From NCBI RefSeq assembly GCF_002215035.1, contig NZ_NKFP01000004.1, forward strand, positions 497,726 to 561,725: DNA of 64,000 nucleotides, read 5' to 3'. Below are positions 27,139 to 34,875 of the stretch, one piece after another (the stretch's first letter is position 1; the number at the start of each line of letters is the position of its first letter). A program made the position numbers and the translations under genes. The notes beneath the pieces are model-generated. The model was not told the origin of the DNA, did no database searches, and saw only the letters and a list, made by a program, of their open reading frames with translations. The DNA comes from Leptolyngbya ohadii IS1 (GTDB taxonomy: Bacteria; Cyanobacteriota; Cyanobacteriia; Elainellales; Elainellaceae).

Positions 27139-28665
27139 ATGCTGGCTAGGGTCTGGAGTGCATCGCTGGTGGGAATCGACGCTGTGAAGGTGGGCGTCGA
27201 GGTGGATGTGGCAGGCGGACTGCCGGGAATCGTTGTTGTTGGTCTACCGGATACGGCGGTGCAGGAAAGCCGGGAGCGGGTAAAGGCTGCCCTGAAGAAT
27301 GCGGGCTATGCTGTTCCGATGCGGAAGATCGTGATTAACCTTACGCCTGCTGACTTGCGAAAGGAGGGTCCAAGCTTTGACCTGCCGATTAGCGTGGGAA
27401 TTTTGGCGGCTACGGAGCAGGTGAACCCCGCTTTACTTTCTGACTATCTGCTTTTAGGGGAGGTTTCTCTAGATGGGTCACTGCGTCCGATTGTGGGCGT
27501 GCTGGCGATTGCGGCAACGGCTCGGCAGGTGGGCATGAAAGGGCTGATTGTTCCGGCGGGTAATGCGCGTGAGGCGGCGGTGGTACAGGGAATTTCTGTG
27601 TACGGATTTCAGCATATTTCTGAAGTGGCGGACTTTTTGAACGAACCCGATCGCCATCAACCCCTTAAGCTGGATGGTCAGACAGAACTGAGACGATCGC
27701 GCTCCCAAAGTCTGGATTTGAGGGATGTGAAAGGGCAGACACAGGCAAGACGGGCACTGGAAATTGCCGCAGCGGGAGGGCATAACCTGATCTTTGTCGG
27801 ACCTCCGGGCAGTGGAAAAACGATGCTGGCGAGGAGACTGCCGGGAATTCTACCGCCGTTGACCTTTAGTGAGGCATTGGAAGTTACGCAAATCCACTCG
27901 GTTGCGGGTTTGTTGAAAGAGCGGGGGAGTTTAATGGGCGATCGGCCATTTCGCAGTCCGCACCATTCCGCATCTGGTCCTTCACTGGTGGGGGGCGGCA
28001 GCTATCCGCGACCGGGGGAGATTTCCCTGGCGCACCGAGGAATTTTATTTCTTGACGAATTAACCGAGTTTAAGCGGGATGTGCTGGAATTTCTGCGTCA
28101 GCCGCTCGAAGATGGGCACGTCACAATTTCCCGCACCAAGCAGTCCGTTTCCTTTCCGGCGAAATTTACCCTGGTTGCCAGTACAAATCCCTGTCCCTGC
28201 GGCTACTTTGGCGATGCCGTGCAGCCCTGTACCTGTAGTCCGCGTCATCGGGAGCAGTATTGGGCGAAGCTGTCGGGTCCGCTGATGGATCGGATTGATT
28301 TGCAGGTGATGGTGAGCCGCCTGAAGCCGGAGGAGATTACTCAGCAGACCGTGGGCGAAGATTCTGCCACGATACAAACCAGAGTTCAAGCAGCCCGCGA
28401 TCGTGCCCTACATCGCTTCCAGGATGACACCCTGCGATCGAATGCGGAGATGCAAAGTCGTCATTTGCGGCAGTGGTGCCAATTGGATGAAACAACGCGA
28501 AATCTCTTAGAAAACGCGATTCGCAAATTGGGATTATCCGCCAGAGCCACCGATCGAATTTTGAAAGTTTCTCGCACGATCGCCGATCTTGCAGATGAAG
28601 AAACATTACAGGCGTATCACGTTGCAGAGGCTATTCAATACCGGACGATCGATCGAATGCAGTAG
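27139..28665 (+). CDS. comM: YifB/ComM family AAA+ ATPase (Mg-chelatase-like)
   Basis: ATG 27139 (MLARVWSASLVGIDA) is the family start, and the 17 residues upstream in the frame are not conserved. The N-terminal domain has VEVDVAGGLPGIVVVGLPDTAVQESRERV. The AAA core carries Walker A GPPGSGKTMLARRLPGILP, the ILFLDELTEF Walker B segment, and the PCPCGYFGD cysteine motif. In naturally competent bacteria ComM is a helicase that extends strand exchange of incoming DNA, so here it may serve natural transformation. At 508 residues it is complete. Confidence 0.93.
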   Translation: MLARVWSASLVGIDAVKVGVEVDVAGGLPGIVVVGLPDTAVQESRERVKAALKNAGYAVPMRKIVINLTPADLRKEGPSFDLPISVGILAATEQVNPALLSDYLLLGEVSLDGSLRPIVGVLAIAATARQVGMKGLIVPAGNAREAAVVQGISVYGFQHISEVADFLNEPDRHQPLKLDGQTELRRSRSQSLDLRDVKGQTQARRALEIAAAGGHNLIFVGPPGSGKTMLARRLPGILPPLTFSEALEVTQIHSVAGLLKERGSLMGDRPFRSPHHSASGPSLVGGGSYPRPGEISLAHRGILFLDELTEFKRDVLEFLRQPLEDGHVTISRTKQSVSFPAKFTLVASTNPCPCGYFGDAVQPCTCSPRHREQYWAKLSGPLMDRIDLQVMVSRLKPEEITQQTVGEDSATIQTRVQAARDRALHRFQDDTLRSNAEMQSRHLRQWCQLDETTRNLLENAIRKLGLSARATDRILKVSRTIADLADEETLQAYHVAEAIQYRTIDRMQ

Positions 28666-28931
28666 TCGCCTGCTTCTAATGATTCAATGGCTTCCTTGTT
28701 AATCTCGGATTAATATCCGCTTTCTATTACCCCTCACATAAATATTATCCTTCTGGAGATTAGGACGAAGTATTTCTTCCTTGGGGGATACGTATCGTCC
28801 TGGGTAATAAAGGTAAAAATCTTTGTATCCAAAATCTTGCTGTATTAAATTAGACCTACTTTTTCTGGTTAATTAAGCAAGTTTCATTGCTGTTTAAGGC
28901 TGATAGAACTGATATCAAGAGGAAGTTTTCT

Positions 28932-29882
28932 ATGCTGCTTTATGGGGACAATACGGAGAATAATTTAACCGCTCCGATAGAAGGGGGCATTCTCTACGGA
29001 TTTGCCGGCAACGATTTTCTGCTCGGACTTGCAGGTCGAGATCTGCTCTATGGAGGAGACGGCAACGACCAGATTTACAGTGGGGATGGTTTTGACGAGC
29101 TATACGGCGGCAGCGGTAACGATAGCCTTACGGGAGATGATGGCGGCGATGCAATCTATGGCGAAGCAGGTGCCGATGGGCTTTATGGCGGAGAGGATAG
29201 CGACTTCCTTGACGGTGGCAGCGACGCCGATTTCCTGAGTGGTGGCAACGGCAACGACAGCCTCTACGGAGGAGATGGGAATGATGAGTTGGCGGGCGGA
29301 GATGGTGTTGATTACCTCTACGGTGGATCCGGTAACGATAGGCTGTTTGGAGACGCGGGAGAAGGTCCGCTGTTTGGCGACTATCTCTACGGAGAGGATG
29401 GGGACGACCAGCTTTTTGGGCTGGAAGGAAATGACTTCCTATCTGGGGGTTCCGGGGATGATTTGCTTCGCGGTCGGGAAGGCAACGATTTCCTAACAGG
29501 CGGCAGCGGGGACGACATCCTTGTGGGTGGAGATGGCGATGACACGATCAACACGGGTTCCGGTGCGGATCAGGTTCAGTTCTCCAATTCATCCGGTATT
29601 GATCTCGTACGCAGCTTTACGCGGGGAGAAGATACGATCGCCCTGAGCAAGGCTGGATTTCAATTAAATGGCAGTATCGGTGAGGATTTGAGCAGCGAGG
29701 ACTTCGAGGTTGTGATGAGTAACGCTGATCACAGTTCTGCCCGGATTGTCTACAACGCTGGAAACGGGCGGTTGTTCTATAACCCGAACGGTTCCGCAGA
29801 AGGATTTGGCGCAGGTGGGCAATTCGCGCAGTTTAGAGCGGGTCTTGCCCTGAGTGCAGCCGATTTCGAGGTGATTGCTTAG
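28932..29882 (+). CDS. RTX-type calcium-binding repeat protein (316 aa)
   Basis: ATG 28932 (MLLYGDNTENN) has GAGGAAG upstream and is preferred to a TTG at 28887. About 24 nonapeptide repeats of GGxGxDxLyGgdGND type occupy residues 15-215. A cap (ADQVQFSNSSGIDLVRSF, GEDTIALSKAGF) and a C-terminal domain ending FRAGLALSAADFEVIA follow. That last block is common to cyanobacterial type I secretion substrates. It is strongly acidic. The protein is probably secreted and calcium-stabilised, with the biological role unknown. It is unrelated in detail to the RTX protein at 10 kb. Confidence 0.85.
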   Translation: MLLYGDNTENNLTAPIEGGILYGFAGNDFLLGLAGRDLLYGGDGNDQIYSGDGFDELYGGSGNDSLTGDDGGDAIYGEAGADGLYGGEDSDFLDGGSDADFLSGGNGNDSLYGGDGNDELAGGDGVDYLYGGSGNDRLFGDAGEGPLFGDYLYGEDGDDQLFGLEGNDFLSGGSGDDLLRGREGNDFLTGGSGDDILVGGDGDDTINTGSGADQVQFSNSSGIDLVRSFTRGEDTIALSKAGFQLNGSIGEDLSSEDFEVVMSNADHSSARIVYNAGNGRLFYNPNGSAEGFGAGGQFAQFRAGLALSAADFEVIA

Positions 29883-29896
29883 GTCGTTCCCTAGCG

Positions 29897-30397
29897 TCAG
29901 GCTTCGATTGCCGATGGGTAGCACCAGCGCAGCAAAAGCCCGCCGATCGCCAGCTTACACAGCTCCAGAAGCCAGTAGATGCCCTGCATTTGAACCATCG
30001 TCCCCGAAAAAGCCGGAGTCGTTTCAAACCAGTTCAACTGAAGTCCCAGGGCACTCATTTCTGGGGTGAGTCCGTAGGTATAGCCGCAGACGATCGCCAG
30101 CAAAGCCAGAGCTAAGGGAATTGCCCAGCGATGTGGAAAGTAGGTGGGGTCGATACGCAGAACCAGCATTCCAGTTAGTACCAGGGCAGCCATGAACAGT
30201 TCCAGGTGATTAAACACCCAGAAAATTGAGTAGCCTACAGCTGCAAAGCCTGGTTCTGTTAGCATTCCGGCAACTGACAGGATGGGCATAATCACCAGAT
30301 CCAGCAGCAGACTAGCACCAAGCCAGAACGCAAGCACCGTTAGGACAAGCGTGCGCCACCGGGGACGCAGACCTTCGGAGTGAACGATCGCTGACAT
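29897..30397 (-). CDS. Hypothetical four-helix membrane protein
   Basis: ATG 30397 (MSAIVHSEGLRPRWRTL) is preferred; a TTG lies 15 bases upstream. The 166-residue product has four hydrophobic segments: LVLTVLAFWLGASLLLDLVI, FNHLELFMAALVLTGMLVL, AIPLALALLAIVCGYTYGL and WLLELCKLAIGGLLL. The layout, with a conserved LDLVIMP at the end of helix 1 and HLELF, recalls DUF4149-type membrane proteins, but I am not sure of the family. No partner gene is evident. Confidence 0.6.
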   Translation of the reverse strand: MSAIVHSEGLRPRWRTLVLTVLAFWLGASLLLDLVIMPILSVAGMLTEPGFAAVGYSIFWVFNHLELFMAALVLTGMLVLRIDPTYFPHRWAIPLALALLAIVCGYTYGLTPEMSALGLQLNWFETTPAFSGTMVQMQGIYWLLELCKLAIGGLLLRWCYPSAIEA

Positions 30398-30599
30398 ATT
30401 ATGAATGACCAAATAGATAGAAGGATGAAGCGGTTTATCAATTCCTTCTTTGAGCTTAGCGAATCTCCTGCTGCCGTGCTGTGAATGATTGTTGCGAGAC
30501 TGTTACGGATCTTAGATCACGTTTGCTGAAGGAGTGAGATGAGTGCTGGCGGGCAGACGGGACGCTCACCCCACCAGAAGTAAAATTCAGTTTTTGAAT

Positions 30600-31388
30600 C
30601 TAATCTGCTGTTGGGTTGGGGGGATAGTAGGTGAAGGTAAAGTTTACGAGCAGCCGGGATTCCTGGATCTGCTGTGGGAAGGGGGTGAAGGGTGCGGCAA
30701 GCTCAATTGCCTGAAGCGCAACGCTGTCTGCCGAGGAGTCGCCAGAGGATTGCATGAGTCTGGCATTGATTAAACGACCCTCGCGATCAATCTCAAACTG
30801 TACTTTTGCCTCCCGAATTTCCGAAACCGAAATGCGCTGCCACTGCTGGTCAATTTTGCGGTTGAGGGCGGAAACGTATGCCCCCCAGAGGGCATCCCCC
30901 TCTGCACTAAGGCTGGCAGCTCCGGTGCTGGTGCGATCGGGGTTAATTTGTCCATCGAGTCCCTGTCCGGATTGGGCATTGATTGACTGGCTAGCTGGAG
31001 ATCCGCCTGTGGCAGTGGTGCGGGGTGGTTGGGGGGTAAGTCTCTGAAGGGTTCTCGGCGTGCTTCGCGCTGGGGCAGGTTGGACTGTCGCGGGGGTAGG
31101 AGAGGACTCTGGAGAATTGGCTATGGAGGGTTGACTGGGGAATTCTCTGCCTGGGGGGCGGGTAGATTCGACTGGGCGAAGGGAATCCGGCTCGATCGGC
31201 GGTTGAGCGGTGGTTGGGGGAGCTGGCTCGATCGGCGGTTGGGCTGTGCTGGGTTGGCCTGCTTTTCCGGCATTGGTAGGCAAGTCTGGATTGCGAGTGC
31301 CACTTGCGGCTGAATCCGTCTGTGCCCGACGTGGAGTGTCCGTTTCCCCTGTTTGTGGGGTTGCTGGATCGAGATAAACAAATTCCAC
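30600..31388 (-). CDS. TonB C-terminal domain protein with missing start
   Basis: The C-terminal 100 residues form a TonB-like domain: WGAYVSALNRKIDQQW, then KVQFEIDREGRLINARLMQSSG, then ALQAIELAAPFTPFPQQI. A long proline-threonine-serine linker precedes it (residues 1-150), as expected for a periplasm-spanning energy-transducing protein. The reading frame continues upstream of GTG 31388 through a typical membrane anchor (LALCLGIAIVAHGLLFLKW) to a stop at 31524-31526. No ATG, GTG or TTG lies in that extension; the first codon after the stop is CTG at 31523. The true start is therefore either CTG or lost in the rearrangement that begins at 31502. Confidence 0.75.
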   Translation of the reverse strand: MEFVYLDPATPQTGETDTPRRAQTDSAASGTRNPDLPTNAGKAGQPSTAQPPIEPAPPTTAQPPIEPDSLRPVESTRPPGREFPSQPSIANSPESSPTPATVQPAPARSTPRTLQRLTPQPPRTTATGGSPASQSINAQSGQGLDGQINPDRTSTGAASLSAEGDALWGAYVSALNRKIDQQWQRISVSEIREAKVQFEIDREGRLINARLMQSSGDSSADSVALQAIELAAPFTPFPQQIQESRLLVNFTFTYYPPNPTAD

Positions 31389-31562
31389 ACCGATCGGGTT
31401 TTGCTGGGTCTGCCGATTGTCACGCTGCTCCCAGGACCATTTGAGAAATAGCAGCCCGTGAGCAACGATCGCGATTCCCAGACAGAGGGCGAGACTGTTT
31501 TTTTGTCGGGTACGATTTGCCAGTTATACCTGTTCTTTGATTTTTATTGAGATGGAGCGGCT

Positions 31563-31733
31563 ATGGGTGAATCCTCTCCCCTCCTCACAGTGTTGGCATT
31601 TGCCACTCTGGGACTTTTGATCGCGGTAACGGGGGGTATAGCCTATCTAACGACCCTGGAATGGCGCGATCGGCGCAGAAGAGAAAGCGAAAAGAAAGGG
31701 AATAAACCCCCTTCCGCCAGTCGAAAAAAATGA
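31563..31733 (+). CDS. Small single-span membrane protein (56 aa), copy 1
   Basis: MGESSPLLTVLAFATLGLL is followed by IAVTGGIAYLTTLEW, one membrane helix, and a very basic tail RDRRRRESEKKGNKPP. It looks like a conserved small thylakoid or plasma-membrane protein of cyanobacteria, but I cannot give it a name. The codons are ordinary and a terminator follows. An identical copy is at 32360-32530 within the 418-bp repeat. Its size and form resemble low-mass photosynthetic subunits, which is inference only. Confidence 0.65.
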   Translation: MGESSPLLTVLAFATLGLLIAVTGGIAYLTTLEWRDRRRRESEKKGNKPPSASRKK

Positions 31734-31743
31734 AAAAAACAAG

Positions 31744-31773
31744 GCAGCACGTCGGTTTGACCTGCTGCTTTTT
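31744..31773 (+). terminator. Rho-independent terminator after the small membrane protein, copy 1
   Basis: GCAGCA-C-GTC, loop GGTTT, GAC-C-TGCTGC and then five T residues form a two-part perfect stem. The same structure is repeated at 32541-32570. Confidence 0.8.
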
Positions 31774-31806
31774 GTTTGTGATTCGGTTGTGATTTACCTA
31801 AAACGG

Positions 31807-31919
31807 TTAGGGGGCAAGCTCAGTGCTGACTTCGTTGACGGAGCGTCGTCTTAGCTCTGTGGATTCCGATCGCGGCAGCAGGTTGAACACTTCCCGCAGC
31901 ACATCATCAATTTTTTCGA
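31807..31919 (-). pseudogene. C-terminal fragment of the thioredoxin-fold gene
   Basis: The last 37 codons and the stop of the gene at 32604-33236, identical in sequence and cut off at TTTTTTCGA, where the DNA turns into an inverted copy of the small membrane-protein gene. It has no start of its own. Confidence 0.85.
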
Positions 31920-32059
31920 CTGGCGGAAGGGGGTTTATTCCCTTTCTTTTCGCTTTCTCTTCTGCGCCGATCGCGCCATTCCAGGGTCGTTAGATAGGCT
32001 ATACCCCCCGTTACCGCGATCTAAAGTCCCATAGTGGCATATGCGAACAATGTGGGGAG
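31911..32059. repeat. Inverted copy of part of the small membrane-protein gene
   Basis: Bases 31911-32021 are the perfect reverse complement of about 31619-31729. The next 38 bases match the continuing template with six single-base differences spaced 5-11 bases apart, and then similarity ends. The mismatches only at the far end are odd for a recent copy and may reflect low read quality. Confidence 0.8.
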
Positions 32060-32139
32060 GGGGGTGGGGGACTTGAGTGGAGGCGGTTTAGATTATGATC
32101 AGATTTGTAATGCTTAGATGTCTATTGTTTTAATCGCTC

Positions 32140-32229
32140 ATGGATATTTTGACTTTAGGATGGGTTTCTCTGCTGTCTGTGTTCACCTTTTCGATCGCGC
32201 TTGTGGTCTGGGCACGGAACGGACTCTAA
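32140..32229 (+). CDS. petN: Cytochrome b6f complex subunit 8 (PetN)
   Basis: A 29-residue single-helix protein starting [12 protein letters not shown] and ending [10 protein letters not shown]. It is almost identical to PetN of other cyanobacteria and plastids, where it stabilises the cytochrome b6f complex in the thylakoid membrane. The ATG is at 32140 and TAA at 32227. It lies between the two copies of the 418-bp repeat, so its local context may be affected by the rearrangement, but the gene itself is intact. Confidence 0.95.
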   Translation: MDILTLGWVSLLSVFTFSIALVVWARNGL

Positions 32230-32359
32230 CTTACTAATTCTCATTCGTGGCTGTCATCCCCAGGACATTCTGATTCTGGTCAAATTTGTCAGATGAAGTT
32301 TGTCGGGTACGATTTGCCAGTTATACCTGTTCTTTGATTTTTATTGAGATGGAGCGGCT

Positions 32360-32530
32360 ATGGGTGAATCCTCTCCCCTCCTCACAGTGTTGGCATTTGC
32401 CACTCTGGGACTTTTGATCGCGGTAACGGGGGGTATAGCCTATCTAACGACCCTGGAATGGCGCGATCGGCGCAGAAGAGAAAGCGAAAAGAAAGGGAAT
32501 AAACCCCCTTCCGCCAGTCGAAAAAAATGA
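32360..32530 (+). CDS. Small single-span membrane protein (56 aa), copy 2
   Basis: Identical to the product of 31563-31733: one membrane helix with a strongly basic cytosolic tail, function unknown. It lies convergent with the thioredoxin-fold gene. One of the two copies is likely the product of the rearrangement. Confidence 0.65.
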   Translation: MGESSPLLTVLAFATLGLLIAVTGGIAYLTTLEWRDRRRRESEKKGNKPPSASRKK

Positions 32531-32540
32531 AAAAAACAAG

Positions 32541-32570
32541 GCAGCACGTCGGTTTGACCTGCTGCTTTTT
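32541..32570 (+). terminator. Rho-independent terminator after the small membrane protein, copy 2
   Basis: The same GCAGCA/TGCTGC stem with inner GTC/GAC pairs and a run of five T residues as in copy 1. Confidence 0.8.
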
Positions 32571-32603
32571 GTTTGTGATTCGGTTGTGATTTACCTAAAA
32601 CGG

Positions 32604-33236
32604 TTAGGGGGCAAGCTCAGTGCTGACTTCGTTGACGGAGCGTCGTCTTAGCTCTGTGGATTCCGATCGCGGCAGCAGGTTGAACACTTCCCGCAGCACA
32701 TCATCAATTTTTTCGATGGGAATCGAGCCTTTTTCATTCAGCACGATCTTGTTGGACTGGTCAAAGATGACCGTCTGAGGCACGTAGCCTTTGTAGTAGT
32801 AGCCGGGTTCGTCGGGGCTGTAGCTGTCCTTGATGGGGAGGGCATCAATGCTGAGCGGAATCATATTCATTGCCCAGCCATACAAACCATCAATGCGAGA
32901 AACGACGATCGAAAATTCCTTGCAGTCCACGCTGTCGTCTACGTAGAGCATCAGCAGGGTGGGTTTGTCGTTCTTGAAGGCTTCTGCCAGGGTGATTTTG
33001 GCGGGCACCAGGGAGCCGTTGCCTGCATAAAGCGGGAAGATATTGCCATCGAAGCGATCGTCCGTCAGGAGTGCTATTGCGGGGGCAGTGTGGGCACAGA
33101 AAACAATCAGCCCCAGCAGCAGACTCAGGCAGAGGCGTGGGAGAGCCAGACGAAGAAATTGAGGAATCGATCCGCCGAAGGCGGCTACGCGGAGCGGTCG
33201 ACGGATGAGAGAGGGTTGCCAGAATGGAAAACGCAT
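32604..33236 (-). CDS. Thylakoid thioredoxin-fold protein, putative photosystem I accumulation factor
   Basis: ATG 33236 (MRFPFWQPSLIRRP) is preferred; residues before it in the open frame are not protein-like. A hydrophobic signal or anchor segment (LCLSLLLGLIVFCAHTAPAIA) leads to ALLTDDRFDGNIFPLYAGNGSLVP and then LLMLYVDDSVDCKEFSIVVSRID and YVPQTVIFDQSNKIV. This is a thioredoxin-like fold with a single cysteine in place of a CxxC site. I recall related cyanobacterial proteins being annotated as a thylakoid photosystem I accumulation factor. The segment RVAAFGGSIP just before the anchor is encoded by a dispersed DNA repeat (33168-33200). An IS sits just upstream. Confidence 0.65.
   Translation of the reverse strand: MRFPFWQPSLIRRPLRVAAFGGSIPQFLRLALPRLCLSLLLGLIVFCAHTAPAIALLTDDRFDGNIFPLYAGNGSLVPAKITLAEAFKNDKPTLLMLYVDDSVDCKEFSIVVSRIDGLYGWAMNMIPLSIDALPIKDSYSPDEPGYYYKGYVPQTVIFDQSNKIVLNEKGSIPIEKIDDVLREVFNLLPRSESTELRRRSVNEVSTELAP
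33168..33200. repeat. Dispersed repeat translated within a coding region
   Basis: Its reverse complement is CGACCGCTCCGCGTAGCCGC followed by CTTCGGCGGATC. It closely matches 41431-41463 and parts of 41541-41600. It is read in frame as part of the N-terminal region of the thioredoxin-fold protein. Confidence 0.6.
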
Positions 33237-33317
33237 GAACAAATCACCCAATGCTGGTGAATGACGGGAAATACAGCTCTTTTGATTGTAAGGCGTCAAG
33301 GCATCCGGCATCCGAAC

Positions 33318-34735
33318 AGCAATTCTCAGTATGGCGATTCAACTGGTATTGGGCGGAATGTCTAGCTCTAGCCCTTCGAGCATGAAGGTGAGCAGATGAT
33401 CCCAACTGTCGAAATACATGTAACGGGTTAACGCCCGCAAGTCATCAAAAAAGGTCTTACGTGTCGGCAAGTGAGATCGCAGCAGCTTGTACTTCTGGTC
33501 GAGCAACTCCAACAACGTGTGGAATAGCAGGGACAGGATATTCAGGGTCGCAAGCAGTGAGGAGAGGTGCTGTTTCCCGTGCCCGAAATTGTGTTCCAGA
33601 TTGTAGCCCTTAGTCTTAAGCGTGTTGTTATTCTCGTTTTCGACCTTCCAACGGGTACGCCCTGCCAGAACGATCTGGGCTACGTTTTCATTGCTCAGAG
33701 AGTGATTGGTGGCAAACGAATTCTGATACGTCACCTTGCCGTCAGGACGACTGACTGTGACCTCACACCAGTTAACCAACAAAGCATCCTCGCTATCTCT
33801 TAGAGGCACTGAGTTGAGATAGCGGTAGGTATAGGTCTCCTCAACTTTCCCGGTCCACCGCTTGGTCGTGACGGTTGGCAGAGCAATGCCTGCAAGATGC
33901 TCATAGAGGGTGGTGTGGGATTCGGGACGACACACCAGGATAAAGTTGAACTGCTGGTCTAAAAGCTGCTGGCATAAGGGCTGGCGGCAATAAAGGTCGT
34001 CCCCTAGAACAGTGACGTTCAAGCCACTCCAGCGTTGCCCCTGCTGCGCCAACCAGCGTTTCGCGGCGGCATTCTCACAGTCCTGCTTGTCATGTCCATC
34101 CTGCGGCACGATGAACTCAGGAACCAAGGGGATCACGTGGCTCTGTCCCGGACAGACGATGACCGGCGTGATAACGCTATGGAAGTAGTGAGTTTCTCCC
34201 GACTTCAGCGTGCGCTTTGAACAGTTAGCGCAGTGAATTTGGCTTGAACTGAAGTATTCGGTGCCATCCAAGGCAATCAACAGAGTATCCGCAGTAGAGC
34301 GGAAGTCCGCTAACTGCCCCTGCTGCTCTAACCCCTGCAAGATTTCCTCAAACACCGGAAACACGTGCTCAGGTGCTACCGAATCTAACAAGTCCCGGAT
34401 TTGGTTGTCGCTGGGAATCTGATGGACACCAAACAGGCTTTGAGCATTGCTTTTGCCTTTGCTGCCCTCCATCATCCGCTGATATGCCAGAAATGAAGGG
34501 GTCTGGGTGAAAAACACGCTAAACGCGCTTAAAGCTGCATCTTCCATTCCATAGCGAGTATTCTTGCCAGTCCGTTTGTCCGGTAGCGAGGACAGTCGCT
34601 GGCGAAAAGAACCGACTATTATGTCAAACAACCCCCGTTCTTTCAACGGTTCTGGCTCTCTTGGCTCTCTCAGATGTCCTCACAATACAGGCATTTCCAT
34701 GACTTGAACAGCTTTTCGCCAAAATGAGAATTGCT
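33318..34735 (-). mobile_element. Insertion sequence with ISNCY-type transposase (about 1.42 kb)
   Basis: The ends are imperfect inverted repeats, AGCAATTCTCAGTATGGCGA against AGCAATTCTCATTTTGGCGA. Each side is flanked by GGCATCCGAA (33307-33316 and 34736-34745), a probable 10-bp target duplication with one extra base at the left end. It lies directly upstream of the thioredoxin-fold gene and separates it from its former upstream region. Confidence 0.8.
33339..34646 (-). CDS. DDE transposase, ISNCY type
   Basis: A 435-residue transposase, complete. Features include LSAFSVFFTQTPSFLAYQRMM, LLIALDGTEYFSSSQIHCANC (first catalytic aspartate and a zinc-like CANC), GLNVTVLGDDLYCRQPLC (second aspartate) and RTRWKVENENNNTLKTKGYNLEHNFGHG (the YREK-like and glutamate region). 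I recall such proteins labelled ISNCY family in cyanobacterial genomes. The catalytic residues look intact, so the element may be active. Only one copy lies in the window. Confidence 0.85.
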   Translation of the reverse strand: MKERGLFDIIVGSFRQRLSSLPDKRTGKNTRYGMEDAALSAFSVFFTQTPSFLAYQRMMEGSKGKSNAQSLFGVHQIPSDNQIRDLLDSVAPEHVFPVFEEILQGLEQQGQLADFRSTADTLLIALDGTEYFSSSQIHCANCSKRTLKSGETHYFHSVITPVIVCPGQSHVIPLVPEFIVPQDGHDKQDCENAAAKRWLAQQGQRWSGLNVTVLGDDLYCRQPLCQQLLDQQFNFILVCRPESHTTLYEHLAGIALPTVTTKRWTGKVEETYTYRYLNSVPLRDSEDALLVNWCEVTVSRPDGKVTYQNSFATNHSLSNENVAQIVLAGRTRWKVENENNNTLKTKGYNLEHNFGHGKQHLSSLLATLNILSLLFHTLLELLDQKYKLLRSHLPTRKTFFDDLRALTRYMYFDSWDHLLTFMLEGLELDIPPNTS

Positions 34736-34762
34736 GGCATCCGAATCGATCGTCTGTCCTGC

Positions 34763-34865
34763 TATAGCAATCCCAAATAATTTGTGAGAAGAGGGGTGTG
34801 AGGCTTCTCCCCACGCAGGGATGGAACCCCTGTACCCCAAATACAAGACAGAAAGGATTGCTATA
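34763..34865. mobile_element. MITE-like element (103 bp)
   Basis: Perfect 11-base inverted repeats TATAGCAATCC and GGATTGCTATA bound 103 bases with no coding capacity. The ends start and finish with TA, as expected for elements mobilised by IS630/Tc1-type transposases. It sits between the IS and the DUF3685 gene. Confidence 0.6.
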
Positions 34866-34875
34866 TTTCTGTTCG

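Larger units (their letters stand above)
31502..31919. repeat. 418-bp direct repeat, copy 1
   Basis: Identical to 32299-32716. It carries the first bases of the TonB-like frame, the 56-residue membrane protein, its terminator and the last 37 codons of the thioredoxin-fold gene. It ends in TTTTTTCGA, where an inverted copy begins. Confidence 0.9.
32299..32716. repeat. 418-bp direct repeat, copy 2
   Basis: Identical to 31502-31919. This copy runs without a break into the complete thioredoxin-fold gene, so its right-hand junction is the native one. Confidence 0.9.

Noticed and set aside
28932-29882. Periodic 27-base repeats as a CRISPR array
   Set aside because: The periodicity comes from nonapeptide RTX repeats in one continuous frame; units are not identical and there are no spacers or cas genes.
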